Assembly: GCF_009604455.1 (NCBI RefSeq)
Contig: NZ_WEGL01000013.1
Location: 62,001 to 126,000 of the forward strand
Reading direction: 5' to 3'
Source: Streptomyces sp. RB17
GTDB lineage: Bacteria; Actinomycetota; Actinomycetes; Streptomycetales; Streptomycetaceae
DNA: 64,000 nucleotides
Shown: in pieces, positions 10,045 to 17,474 of the stretch
How positions within the stretch are numbered: position 1 is the stretch's first letter
Layout of the letters: the number at the start of each line of letters is the position of its first letter
Translations under genes and position numbers: made by a program
The notes under the pieces: generated by a model
What the model was told of the DNA's origin: nothing
What the model saw: the letters and a program-made list of their open reading frames with translations, nothing else
Databases searched by the model: none

Positions 10045-10262
10045 TGCGGGCCCGGCGGGCGGTGCCATCGGTGGTGGCCCTGCCGGTGGTGGCCCTGCTG
10101 GTGGCGCTCACCGCAGGCTGCGCGCACCACGACGGGGCGTCCGCGAAGCCGCCGTCCGCGTCCGGCACGCCCTCGGGCTACACCGACATGGTGAAGAAGG
10201 TGAACGCGGCGGAGTCCGAGGCGGCCGCCGCGGACCGCGACGCGGCCCGCGACGGCAACTGA
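10044..10262 (+). CDS. Small lipoprotein, unknown function
   Basis: 72 residues. The signal sequence (MRARRAVPSV, then VVALPVVALLVALTAGC) ends in a lipobox-like TAGC, so the mature protein would be anchored by Cys27 or so. The remaining 45 residues are Ser/Ala/Lys/Asp-rich and helical. It starts one base inside the previous stop codon, so it is coupled to the 134-residue exported protein. It ends one base from the convergent adenosyltransferase gene. Confidence 0.72.
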   Translation: MRARRAVPSVVALPVVALLVALTAGCAHHDGASAKPPSASGTPSGYTDMVKKVNAAESEAAAADRDAARDGN

Positions 10263-10263
10263 G

Positions 10264-10836
10264 CTAGCGTTCCCCGCCCGGCACCCAGAGCACGTCACCG
10301 GTGCTCTTGTTGGCGGTGCGGGCCAGGATGAACAGCAGGTCGGACAGGCGGTTGAGGTAGGTCGCGGTGAGCGGGTTCATGGCCTCGCCGTGCACCTCCA
10401 GGGCCGCCCAGGTGGAGCGCTCGGCACGGCGTACGACGGTGCACGCCTGGTGCAGCAGGGCCGCGCCGGGCGTGCCGCCGGGCAGGATGAAGGAGCGCAG
10501 CTTCTCCAGCTCGGCGTTGAACCGGTCGCAGTCCGCCTCCAGCCGGTCGATGTAGAACTGCTCGACCCGCAGCGGTGGGAACCCGGGGTTCTCCACCACC
10601 GGCGTCGACAGGTCCGCACCCACGTCGAACAGGTCGTTCTGGACGCGCGTGAGGACCTTGACGACCTCCGCGTCCAGACCGCCCAGCGCGATCGCGGTGC
10701 CGATCACCGCGTTGGCCTCGTTGGCGTCGGCGTAGGCCGAGATCCGGAGGTCGGTCTTGGCGACCCGGCTCATGTCACCGAGCGCGGTGGTGCCCTTGTC
10801 GCCGGTCCTGGTGTAGATGCGCGTCAGATTGACCAT
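10264..10836 (-). CDS. PduO-type cob(I)alamin adenosyltransferase
   Basis: Transfers the 5'-deoxyadenosyl group from ATP to cob(I)alamin, making adenosylcobalamin for mutases such as IcmA. 190 residues. The N-terminal ATP-binding segment TRIYTRTGDKGTTALGD (about 4-21) and the C-terminal signature VVRRAERSTWAAL plus NRLSDLLFILART identify the PduO/MMAB family rather than the CobA/BtuR family. The protein is cytoplasmic. It is a single gene in this window, but its product is functionally linked to the meaB/icmA group 20-30 kb away. Confidence 0.93.
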   Translation of the reverse strand: MVNLTRIYTRTGDKGTTALGDMSRVAKTDLRISAYADANEANAVIGTAIALGGLDAEVVKVLTRVQNDLFDVGADLSTPVVENPGFPPLRVEQFYIDRLEADCDRFNAELEKLRSFILPGGTPGAALLHQACTVVRRAERSTWAALEVHGEAMNPLTATYLNRLSDLLFILARTANKSTGDVLWVPGGER

Positions 10837-10887
10837 GCGACCAGCGTAGTTACGCCCCGGCCGTCCGGAACACTCGTGTGCCCACCG

Positions 10888-11469
10888 TCACCGCCGGCGC
10901 CGCGAAGCCGACGGGGACGGCGATGGGGACGCCGGCAGCACGTTCAGCCAGGCGGGCGCGAGGCTCATCGGGAACATCAGGCCGGACAGCAGCATCGACG
11001 GCATCGACACCATGTTGATCAGCGGGCCGAAGAGCAGATACGGCGTCGGCCGGGGCGGGCCCGCGGTCGGTGATGGCGAGGAAGGTGTCCTGGAGGGGGG
11101 CGTCGATCGAGCCGCCGCGCCGCACTTGAGCGCGCTCGGCGTGCCCTCGGCGGCGACCGTGCCCCGGTCGACGGTGTGTGAGTGCCATCGCGATGTCCAG
11201 CCGACGCCGCTGACCGCCGGGGAGTGCGCCGGCCTTCCGGTCGAGGAACCCGGTGAGGCCGAGCGCCCGCGCCGGCCCTCCGCACGCGCTGTGGCCTCGC
11301 CCTTCGCCAGGCGGTACATCCGCCCCTGGGTGACCAGCTCCTCCCGCACGGCGGCCAGCTCCTCCCGGACGGTGATCCGCGGATCGGCCCCGCCGGACTG
11401 GGCGACGTACCCGCTCACCGCACGCATCCCGGCCGGATCCGTCGCCAGGTCGTGCAGGCTTTGGGTCAA
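10888..11469 (-). pseudogene. Remnant of a drug-resistance type ABC transporter
   Basis: The reading frame shows an ATPase fragment: VSGYVAQSGGADPRITVREEL is the segment after Walker A in DrrA-like ATPases. In other frames follow traces of the later ATPase (APLQDTFLAITDRG) and of a permease (LINMVSMPSMLLSGLMFPMSLA). Walker A, the intact signature motif and Walker B are missing, so this is decayed DNA. Within it a stretch of about 20 bases encoding REELAAV is duplicated head to tail (about 11335-11375). No functional product is expected. Confidence 0.7.
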
Positions 11470-11474
11470 CCTGA

Positions 11475-11723
11475 GGGGGTGGTTGGTCGACCGGCCGGCC
11501 CGCTGGGCCTGCTTCCCGGTTATGCCGCCTTCATGAAGGCCATCACCTGACGGTCGTTCAGATCGACTGGATCCACGGCACGGTCATCCAGGTCATCGGC
11601 CGCGAAAGGGTCAAGGGCCGCGAACCGCGCGAAGTATCCCGAGAGGTGCTCGCCCTCCTCGACGACATCGAGGACCTGTTGAGCGAACGGGTCCTGAACC
11701 ACGCCGTCCGGGGAGCGGTCTGA
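11475..11723 (+). pseudogene. Fragment of an unrecognised coding sequence
   Basis: An open stretch without a plausible start codon. From about 11550 it encodes a protein-like C-terminus, VVQIDWIHGTVIQVIGRER followed by an acidic helix (LALLDDIEDLLSERVL), ending in TGA at 11721-11723. Just upstream, another frame reads YAAFMKAIT before a stop, which would join it by a one-base shift. This looks like the frameshifted end of a lost gene. I do not recognise the family. Confidence 0.35.
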
Positions 11724-11891
11724 GCGCGCTTTCCGAAGCGCCAAGGAGGACCGCCGAGTTCGCCGACCGAGACGTGACGGGTGTCTCACGCTCTGAGACC
11801 GTGACACGCGTTACTAACCGCTCACACAGCGCCGCCGGAGCGCTATGGTCCGCCGGAGAAGCAGACTTGGAGCGCGTTCAAGGGAGTCGGA

Positions 11892-12740
11892 GTGGCACGG
11901 AAGCTCGCCGTCATCGGGGCCGGTCTCATGGGGTCCGGGATCGCTCAGGTCGCCGCGCAGGCGGGCTGGGACGTCGTCCTGCGTGATGTCACCGATGAGG
12001 CGCTCCAGCGGGGGACCGACGGCATCAAGGCCTCGTACGACAAGTTCGTGAGCAAGGGGAAGCTGGCGGCGGCCGACGCCGAGGCCGCCCTCGCCCGCAT
12101 CACCCCGACCACCGACCTGGACGCCGCCGCCGACGCCGACATCGTGGTCGAGGCCGTCTTCGAGAAGCTGGAGGTCAAGCACGAGATCTTCCGCGCGCTC
12201 GACAAGCTCGTGCGCGAGGACGCCGTGCTCGCCTCCAACACCTCCGCCATCCCGATCACCAAGATCGCGGCGGCCACCGAGCACCCCGAGCGGGTGGTCG
12301 GCGTCCACTTCTTCTCTCCGGTCCCGATGATGCAGCTCGTCGAGCTGGTCCGCGGCTACAAGACCAGTGACGAAACCCTCGCCACCGCACGGGAGTTCGC
12401 CGAGTCGGTCGGCAAGACCTGCATCGTCGTGAACCGGGACGTGGCCGGCTTCGTCACCACCCGTCTCATCTCCGCCCTCGTGGTGGAGGCGACCAAGCTC
12501 TACGAGTCCGGCGTCGCCACCGCCGAGGACATCGACCTCGCCTGCAAGCTGGGCTTCGGCCACGCCATGGGCCCGCTGGCCACCGCCGACCTCACCGGCG
12601 TGGACATCCTGCTGCACGCCACCAGCAACATCTACACCGAGTCCCAGGACGAGAAGTTCGCCCCGCCGGAGCTGATGCGCCGGATGGTGGACGCCGGTGA
12701 CATCGGCCGCAAGAGCGGGCAGGGCTTCTACAAGTACTGA
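11892..12740 (+). CDS. 3-hydroxybutyryl-CoA dehydrogenase
   Basis: Cytoplasmic NAD(P)H-dependent oxidation/reduction between acetoacetyl-CoA and 3-hydroxybutyryl-CoA. 282 residues, the normal length of the stand-alone enzyme. The N-terminal Rossmann fold begins with LAVIGAGLMGSGIAQ (about 5-19). The catalytic His lies in VVGVHFFSPVPMMQLVE (near 140). The C-terminal helical domain contains GFGHAMGPLATADLTGVD. GTG start with AGGGAG upstream. A hairpin 30 bases after the stop closes the unit. The role could be fatty-acid degradation, butyryl-CoA supply or polyhydroxybutyrate metabolism. Confidence 0.95.
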   Translation: MARKLAVIGAGLMGSGIAQVAAQAGWDVVLRDVTDEALQRGTDGIKASYDKFVSKGKLAAADAEAALARITPTTDLDAAADADIVVEAVFEKLEVKHEIFRALDKLVREDAVLASNTSAIPITKIAAATEHPERVVGVHFFSPVPMMQLVELVRGYKTSDETLATAREFAESVGKTCIVVNRDVAGFVTTRLISALVVEATKLYESGVATAEDIDLACKLGFGHAMGPLATADLTGVDILLHATSNIYTESQDEKFAPPELMRRMVDAGDIGRKSGQGFYKY

Positions 12741-12769
12741 GCATCTTCCGTACGGACATCCGCCGGACA

Positions 12770-12800
12770 TCACCCCCGGGAGTATCACTCCCAGGGGTGA
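12770..12800 (+). terminator. Terminator-like hairpin after the dehydrogenase gene
   Basis: 14-bp stem with one mismatch around an ATC loop, starting 30 bases downstream of the stop codon. No clear U-run follows, as is common in Streptomyces. Confidence 0.7.
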
Positions 12801-12853
12801 ATTCGGTATCGGTTCGCTTACAAACAGCAACCGCACCACCACTCACACAGTCA

Positions 12854-12867
12854 GACGTTGCAACGTC
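12854..12867. promoter_or_regulatory. Perfect 14-bp palindrome upstream of the STAS gene
   Basis: GACGTTGCAACGTC is self-complementary and lies 37 bases upstream of the ATG at 12904. The position fits an operator or promoter-proximal site. No cognate regulator can be named. Confidence 0.4.
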
Positions 12868-12903
12868 ACGGAGTACGCCAACCGCACTCAACGGGGAGCG
12901 CAT

Positions 12904-13227
12904 ATGTACATCAGGGGCGACCACGCCGAGCTGGTCGTCGGGGGCCGCCTCGACGTCCGCAGCGCGGCGGACGCCCGTACGGCCCTGCACTCGGCCGTCG
13001 ACGACGGAGCCGGCGACCTGGTGCTCGACCTGTCCGAACTGGACTCCTGGGACGCCACCGGACTCGGGGTGATCATGGGTGCCCATCGGCGGGCCGGCCG
13101 CTGCGGGCGCCGCCTGGTGCTGCGCGGCGTCCCGCCGCAGATGCAGCGCCTGCTGGTGGCCACCCGGCTGCACCGCATCCTCGCCATCGAGGGCGGCATC
13201 GGGGTCGACTCACTGCCCCGGGTGTGA
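12904..13227 (+). CDS. STAS-domain anti-sigma factor antagonist
   Basis: 107-residue single STAS domain of the SpoIIAA/RsbV class. Such proteins bind an anti-sigma kinase when unphosphorylated and release the sigma factor. The key loop reads DLSELDSWDATGLGVI (about 42-57). The usual phospho-acceptor position is the Thr of DATGLG instead of the more common Ser, so phospho-control is still possible. The ATG at 12904 begins MYIRGDHAELVVGG, the normal first strand of the fold. No kinase partner gene is next to it. Three 20-bp repeats begin at its stop codon. Confidence 0.88.
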   Translation: MYIRGDHAELVVGGRLDVRSAADARTALHSAVDDGAGDLVLDLSELDSWDATGLGVIMGAHRRAGRCGRRLVLRGVPPQMQRLLVATRLHRILAIEGGIGVDSLPRV

Positions 13228-13280
13228 GGTTGTGCGTGCGGGCGTGAGGTGGCGCGTACAGGTGTGAGGTACGGACGGGC
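13221..13280 (+). repeat. Three imperfect 20-bp tandem repeats
   Basis: Units begin at 13221, 13241 and 13261, each starting GG(T/C)GTGAGGT and diverging in the second half. The first unit contains the STAS stop codon. The remaining intergenic DNA up to 13549 shows only a G-rich run (13535-13540) acting as ribosome site for the next gene. Confidence 0.55.
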
Positions 13281-13549
13281 ATGAGCCGGACGGAGACCGC
13301 TGCGGCAGGCGAGACCCGGACGCAGCCGCCGAAGGGTGCGACGGGGGCAATCCTCACCGGACTGTGACGTCTCGGACCGCACGGCACCCCGCCCTGTCGG
13401 AGATACTGAGCGAAGGTTTAGGGTTCGGTCGCCCGCCGCCTCGCAACCCTCGACCGAGCGGGCCCGGACCAGAAGCGACAGCGCGGTGTGCGACAAGGCC
13501 GGGAGGGGCCGGAATCCGGGCACACGACGCTTTTGGGGGGCATGAACCC

Positions 13550-15997
13550 ATGGAACCCATGGACCCGATCGACCGGGGACCCGAGGAGCACGGACATGCG
13601 GCGAGCCGCCGCCCGCCACGGGAATCCCTGACCTCCGACTTCGGCCAGAGCACGCCCGCGCTCGCCCGTACGGCGCACGTCGTGGCCGGCGATCTGCTGC
13701 TGACCGTGAACCCCGTCGACGGCAGCGAGATAGAGCCCTGCCCGCCCGTAGAGCGGCCGGCGCGGCCCCGCAAGCGCACCGTCGCCGAGCGCGCCGAGGC
13801 CGCCCGTGCCGCCCGGCCGCCCGTGCCGCCCGGCCCCGCCCAGCCGGTGCTCTCCCTGCTGGAACGCCAGGACGAACGCGAGCGCCTGGTCCGGCTGCTG
13901 GCCCGGGGCCGCTCGGTACGGCTCACCGGGCCCGGCGGATCCGGCCGCAGCGCCCTGCTGGAGCTGGTCGCCGAGGACTGCCTGGACCTCGCCCCCGACG
14001 GCGTGGTGCGCCTGAACGGCTTCCGCCGCACGGTGGGCGACCTCCTGTACGACCTCTTCCACGCCGTGTACGACGCCCCGCACCACCGCCCCGATCCGGA
14101 CGAACTGCGCGCGTTCGTCGGCGAGATCGGCGCGGTCGTCGTCCTGGACGACATCGAGTTCGGCGGCGCCGCCCTCGACGAGCTCCTCGACGCCACCCCC
14201 GAGTGCGCGTTCCTGATCGGCGCCACCCCCGACGTGCCCGCCCCCACGGACGGCTCCGAGGTCGAGGAGGTCTTCCTGAGCGGCCTCGACCGCGCGGCCG
14301 GCGTGGAGATCCTGGAGCGGACCGTCGGCCGGGTCCTCACCGAGGAGGAGGCCAACTGGGCCGGCGACCTGTGGTTCGAGTCCGAGGGGCTGCCCCTGCG
14401 CTTCGTCCAGGCCGGCGCCCTGCTCCGGCAGCGCGAGGGACTGCGGGCCAGCGCGGGAGCCGTGGACGAGTACGGCGTCTTCGAGGACGTACGCGAACCG
14501 GGCGAGCTGTCCCTGGAACCGGCGGACGAGGTCCCGCTGCCCTCCCTCGGCGAGGCCGCCGCGCCCGCCCCGCTGCTCGCCGCCCGGCTCAGCGCCTCCG
14601 CGCGCGCCACCCTGCGCTTCGCCGTCGCCCTGGGCGGCGAGGTGCCGCACCAGGCGCATCTGCCGGCGCTGATCGGCGACACGCACGCCGACGCCGCCCT
14701 CGGCGAGCTGGCCGCGTGCGGACTGGTCTCCCCGGTCGGTGCCCGCTACCGGCTCGCGGCCGGTGTGCCGGCCCAGCTGGAGGCCGCCGGGTACGCCGAC
14801 GACGCCCGGGCCCAGGCGCTGGCCGCCGCCGAGCACTACGCCTGGTGGGCCGGGCATCCGTCGGTCACGCCCGAGCGGGTGTGCGCCGAGGCGGACGCCG
14901 TGCTGGCCGCGCTCGCCGTGATCGTCCCGCACACGGCTCCGTCCGCCGAGGGGGAGGAGAGCCCCGCGGTACGGCTCGCCCGTACGGCCGCGCCCGCGTT
15001 CGCCGCCGGGCTGCACTTCAGCGCCTGGGAACGCGCCCTGCGCTCCGGCGCTGAGGCCTCCCGGCTGGCCGGCGAAGTGCACGAACAAGCCTATTTCCAC
15101 CATGAGTTGGGTGTCCTCGCGCTGTGCGGCGGGCAGCTCGACCGGGCCCGCGCCGAGTTGGAGGCGTCCATCGGGCTGCGCGGGGCGCTCGCCGACAAGC
15201 GGGGCACCGTCGCCGGGCGCCGCGCCCTCGCGCTGGTCGCCGACCGCTCGGGCGAGGTGCCCTGGATGCCGGCGCCGGCGGGGGAGGAGCTGCCGGAGGT
15301 ACGGCACGAGGAGTCGGCGCCACCGCCGTACGTGCCCCTCGGCGACGCCCTGGTCACGACCCGGCTTCCGGCCGCCACGGAGCGGGGCGGGGGCTTCCGG
15401 CGGCTGGCCCGGCGCAACCTCGTCGCGGTCGGCTCCGGGGCGCTGCTGGCCGCCGTGCTGGGTACGGTCGTCACGCTCGGCATGACGTCCAACGACAACG
15501 CCGACAAGAACCCGGCCGGCAAGGTCGACGTCAACCCCTCGGCGAGCCAGGGCACGGACGACGGCACCCTCGGCGCGGACCCGAACCAGACCCCTTCCGC
15601 GGGCAGCGGATCCCACCCGCCCACCAGCAGCCCGACGAACCCGGGCCCCGACGGCACGTACGGCACGACGGACGATCCGACCCCGTCCCAGCCGGCCACG
15701 TCCCCCTCGGCCGACCCGAGCCACACCAAGGGCACGGGCAGTGGGAGTACGACACCGACGCCGTCCAAGTCCCATACGACCAAGCCCACACCGACACCGA
15801 CGAAGACGACACCCTCGGGCACACCGACCTCGCCCACGCCGACGTCCCCCACACCGACCTCGCCCACCCCGACCCCGACGGGCGGTACGACCCCGTCCAC
15901 GACGGACACGGCCAGCGGACCGGCGTCCAGCAGCCCCGCGAGCGCATCCCAGAGCACGGGCACGGGAACGCCGAGCAGCTCGGGCACGGTGATGTGA
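13550..15997 (+). CDS. Large membrane-anchored P-loop protein with Thr/Pro-rich tail
   Basis: 815 residues of unknown function. A nucleotide-binding region (about 100-300) begins with a Walker A-like RLTGPGGSGRSALLEL near 124-139; the usual lysine is arginine. A Walker B-like GAVVVLDDIEFGG follows near 195. Then come a helical, TPR-like region (about 340-600) and a single transmembrane helix near 628-650 (VAVGSGALLAAVLGTVVTLG). An external tail of about 160 residues of Thr, Pro, Ser and Gly completes it. The layout resembles STAND/AfsR-like regulators without a visible DNA-binding domain. I chose the ATG at 13550: it is in frame, with GGGGGG 9 bases upstream. Confidence 0.8.
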   Translation: MEPMDPIDRGPEEHGHAASRRPPRESLTSDFGQSTPALARTAHVVAGDLLLTVNPVDGSEIEPCPPVERPARPRKRTVAERAEAARAARPPVPPGPAQPVLSLLERQDERERLVRLLARGRSVRLTGPGGSGRSALLELVAEDCLDLAPDGVVRLNGFRRTVGDLLYDLFHAVYDAPHHRPDPDELRAFVGEIGAVVVLDDIEFGGAALDELLDATPECAFLIGATPDVPAPTDGSEVEEVFLSGLDRAAGVEILERTVGRVLTEEEANWAGDLWFESEGLPLRFVQAGALLRQREGLRASAGAVDEYGVFEDVREPGELSLEPADEVPLPSLGEAAAPAPLLAARLSASARATLRFAVALGGEVPHQAHLPALIGDTHADAALGELAACGLVSPVGARYRLAAGVPAQLEAAGYADDARAQALAAAEHYAWWAGHPSVTPERVCAEADAVLAALAVIVPHTAPSAEGEESPAVRLARTAAPAFAAGLHFSAWERALRSGAEASRLAGEVHEQAYFHHELGVLALCGGQLDRARAELEASIGLRGALADKRGTVAGRRALALVADRSGEVPWMPAPAGEELPEVRHEESAPPPYVPLGDALVTTRLPAATERGGGFRRLARRNLVAVGSGALLAAVLGTVVTLGMTSNDNADKNPAGKVDVNPSASQGTDDGTLGADPNQTPSAGSGSHPPTSSPTNPGPDGTYGTTDDPTPSQPATSPSADPSHTKGTGSGSTTPTPSKSHTTKPTPTPTKTTPSGTPTSPTPTSPTPTSPTPTPTGGTTPSTTDTASGPASSSPASASQSTGTGTPSSSGTVM

Positions 15998-16015
15998 CGC
16001 GCCCTGGGTAAAAGC

Positions 16016-16687
16016 TCAGAACAGGCGGAGCTTGTCGTCCTCGAGGCCGCGCAGGGCGTCGTAGTCGAGGAGCTGGCAGTTGATGCCGCGGTCGGTGGCG
16101 AGGACGCGGGCCTGGGGCTTGATCTCCTGGGCGGCGAAGATGCCGCGGACCGGGGCGAGGTGCGGGTCGCGGTTCAGGAGGTCCAGGTAGCGCGTGAGTT
16201 GTTCGACGCCGTCGATCTCACCCCGGCGCTTGATCTCGACCGCGACCGTCTGCCCGTCCGCGTCCCGGCACAGGATGTCCACCGGGCCGATGGCCGTCAT
16301 GTACTCGCGGCGGATCAAGGTGTAGCCGTCGCCGAGCGTCTCGATGCGGTCGGCGAGCAGCTCCTGCAGGTGCGCTTCCACGCCGTCCTTGATCAGACCG
16401 GGATCCACGCCGAGTTCGTGCGAGGAGTCGTGGAGGATCTCCTCCATCGTGATGATCAGTTTCTCGCCCGCTTTGTTGACGACCGTCCACACGCCCTCGT
16501 CGTCGCCCGTGCCCTCCTTCAGCGTGCAGGGCGGCGACATCCAGTTGAGGGGCTTGTAGGCCCGGTCGTCGGCGTGGATGGAGACGCTGCCGTCCGCCTT
16601 GACCAGGATCAGGCGGGGCGCCGAGGGCAGGTGGGCGGTGAGCCGGCCGGCGTAGTCGACCGAGCATCGGGCAATGACGAGACGCAT
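16016..16687 (-). CDS. nucS: NucS/EndoMS mismatch-specific endonuclease
   Basis: Cleaves both strands at mismatched DNA together with the sliding clamp; it replaces MutS/MutL repair in actinobacteria, which lack those genes. 223 residues. The N-terminal DNA-binding domain starts MRLVIARCSVDYAGRLTAHL. The C-terminal RecB-like nuclease core shows GPVDILCRDADGQTVAVEIK with the D-x(n)-E-x-K catalytic pattern and the following RRGEIDGVEQLTRYL. The C-terminus ends LRGLEDDKLRLF, the place of the clamp-binding peptide. The start at 16687 is the family start; the frame runs open further upstream without homology. Confidence 0.94.
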   Translation of the reverse strand: MRLVIARCSVDYAGRLTAHLPSAPRLILVKADGSVSIHADDRAYKPLNWMSPPCTLKEGTGDDEGVWTVVNKAGEKLIITMEEILHDSSHELGVDPGLIKDGVEAHLQELLADRIETLGDGYTLIRREYMTAIGPVDILCRDADGQTVAVEIKRRGEIDGVEQLTRYLDLLNRDPHLAPVRGIFAAQEIKPQARVLATDRGINCQLLDYDALRGLEDDKLRLF

Positions 16688-16963
16688 GGTCGGCAACGCT
16701 ACTCGACGCCCCGAGGTGCGCGCGATTCGCCCACCCCGCTCCCGATCGATCGTCCCAATTGTCCCTGGAAACTCTTGTTCATCCCTGGCCGATTGTGCCC
16801 GTAACGGGACCGTTCCATATACGCATTCTGCTGGTGCCGTCACCGACCGTTGCCTACCGTAGTAAACGGGAGGTCGCCGCCTATCTACTGAGAGTGTTCG
16901 ATATCGCGAACTCCCTTACCTGTCCGGCAACCCCTGCTCCGTGGGGGTGCGAGAGGAGAACCC

Positions 16964-17356
16964 ATGTCGCTCGACGTCTCACCGGCCCTACTCGAACAGG
17001 CCGAGCGAGGCGAGGTCGACGAAGCAGCATTCGTCGACTGCGTCCGGACCTCCCTGCCCTACGCATGGGAGATGATCAGCTCCCTGGTGGCCCAGCTGAA
17101 GGTCGACGGCGGACCGTTCGCCGACAACCAGACGCCCCCGCCGGACGAGCAGGCACGCGGTCAGCTGCTGCGTGCGCTCGCGAGTGACGCCATCCGCGGC
17201 GCCCTGCAGCGGCACTTCGGTGTGCGGCTGGCCTTCCAGAACTGCCACCGGGTGGCGGTGTTCCCGCTGGACGCCTCGGTCGACGAGACGTTGGCCCGCT
17301 TCACCTCGGTACGCAGCCAGTTGCTGAACCAGTCGCCGGAGCTCCGGGACTGCTGA
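16964..17356 (+). CDS. Conserved 130-residue protein of unknown function
   Basis: I know closely similar proteins from Streptomyces but no function. The protein is soluble, without signal peptide or membrane helix. The first half is acidic (SPALLEQAERGEVDEAAFVD). A segment ADNQTPPPDEQARG separates it from an alpha/beta second half (RLAFQNCHRVAVFPLD). Two cysteines are present besides the C-terminal Cys. GAGAGGAG precedes the ATG. The 276-bp gap upstream (16688-16963) separates it from the divergent nucS and holds a small dyad CCCGT-A-ACGGG at 16799-16809. Confidence 0.8.
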   Translation: MSLDVSPALLEQAERGEVDEAAFVDCVRTSLPYAWEMISSLVAQLKVDGGPFADNQTPPPDEQARGQLLRALASDAIRGALQRHFGVRLAFQNCHRVAVFPLDASVDETLARFTSVRSQLLNQSPELRDC

Positions 17357-17474
17357 CGGGCAGTGCCGGTACGGCAGACGCTGTGAGCCACATGCTTGCC
17401 GCTCCACCCACGGGGAGGTGCATTCAGTACTGGGGCGGCAAGCCCCCAAGGCGGCCGGGGAGTTGTGGGGCGGC

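Noticed and set aside
11783..11799. Small dyad GTCTCA / TGAGAC upstream of the dehydrogenase gene
   Set aside because: Six-base arms are common by chance, and nothing else supports an operator.
15560..15990. Possible tandem repeat DNA element in the Thr/Pro tail
   Set aside because: The repetition follows from Thr/Pro/Ser codons of the protein tail. It is not an independent element.
17394..17443. Inverted repeat GCTTGCCGC / GCGGCAAGC between convergent genes
   Set aside because: The arms are only 9 bases with a 32-base loop, so it is too weak to call a terminator with confidence.
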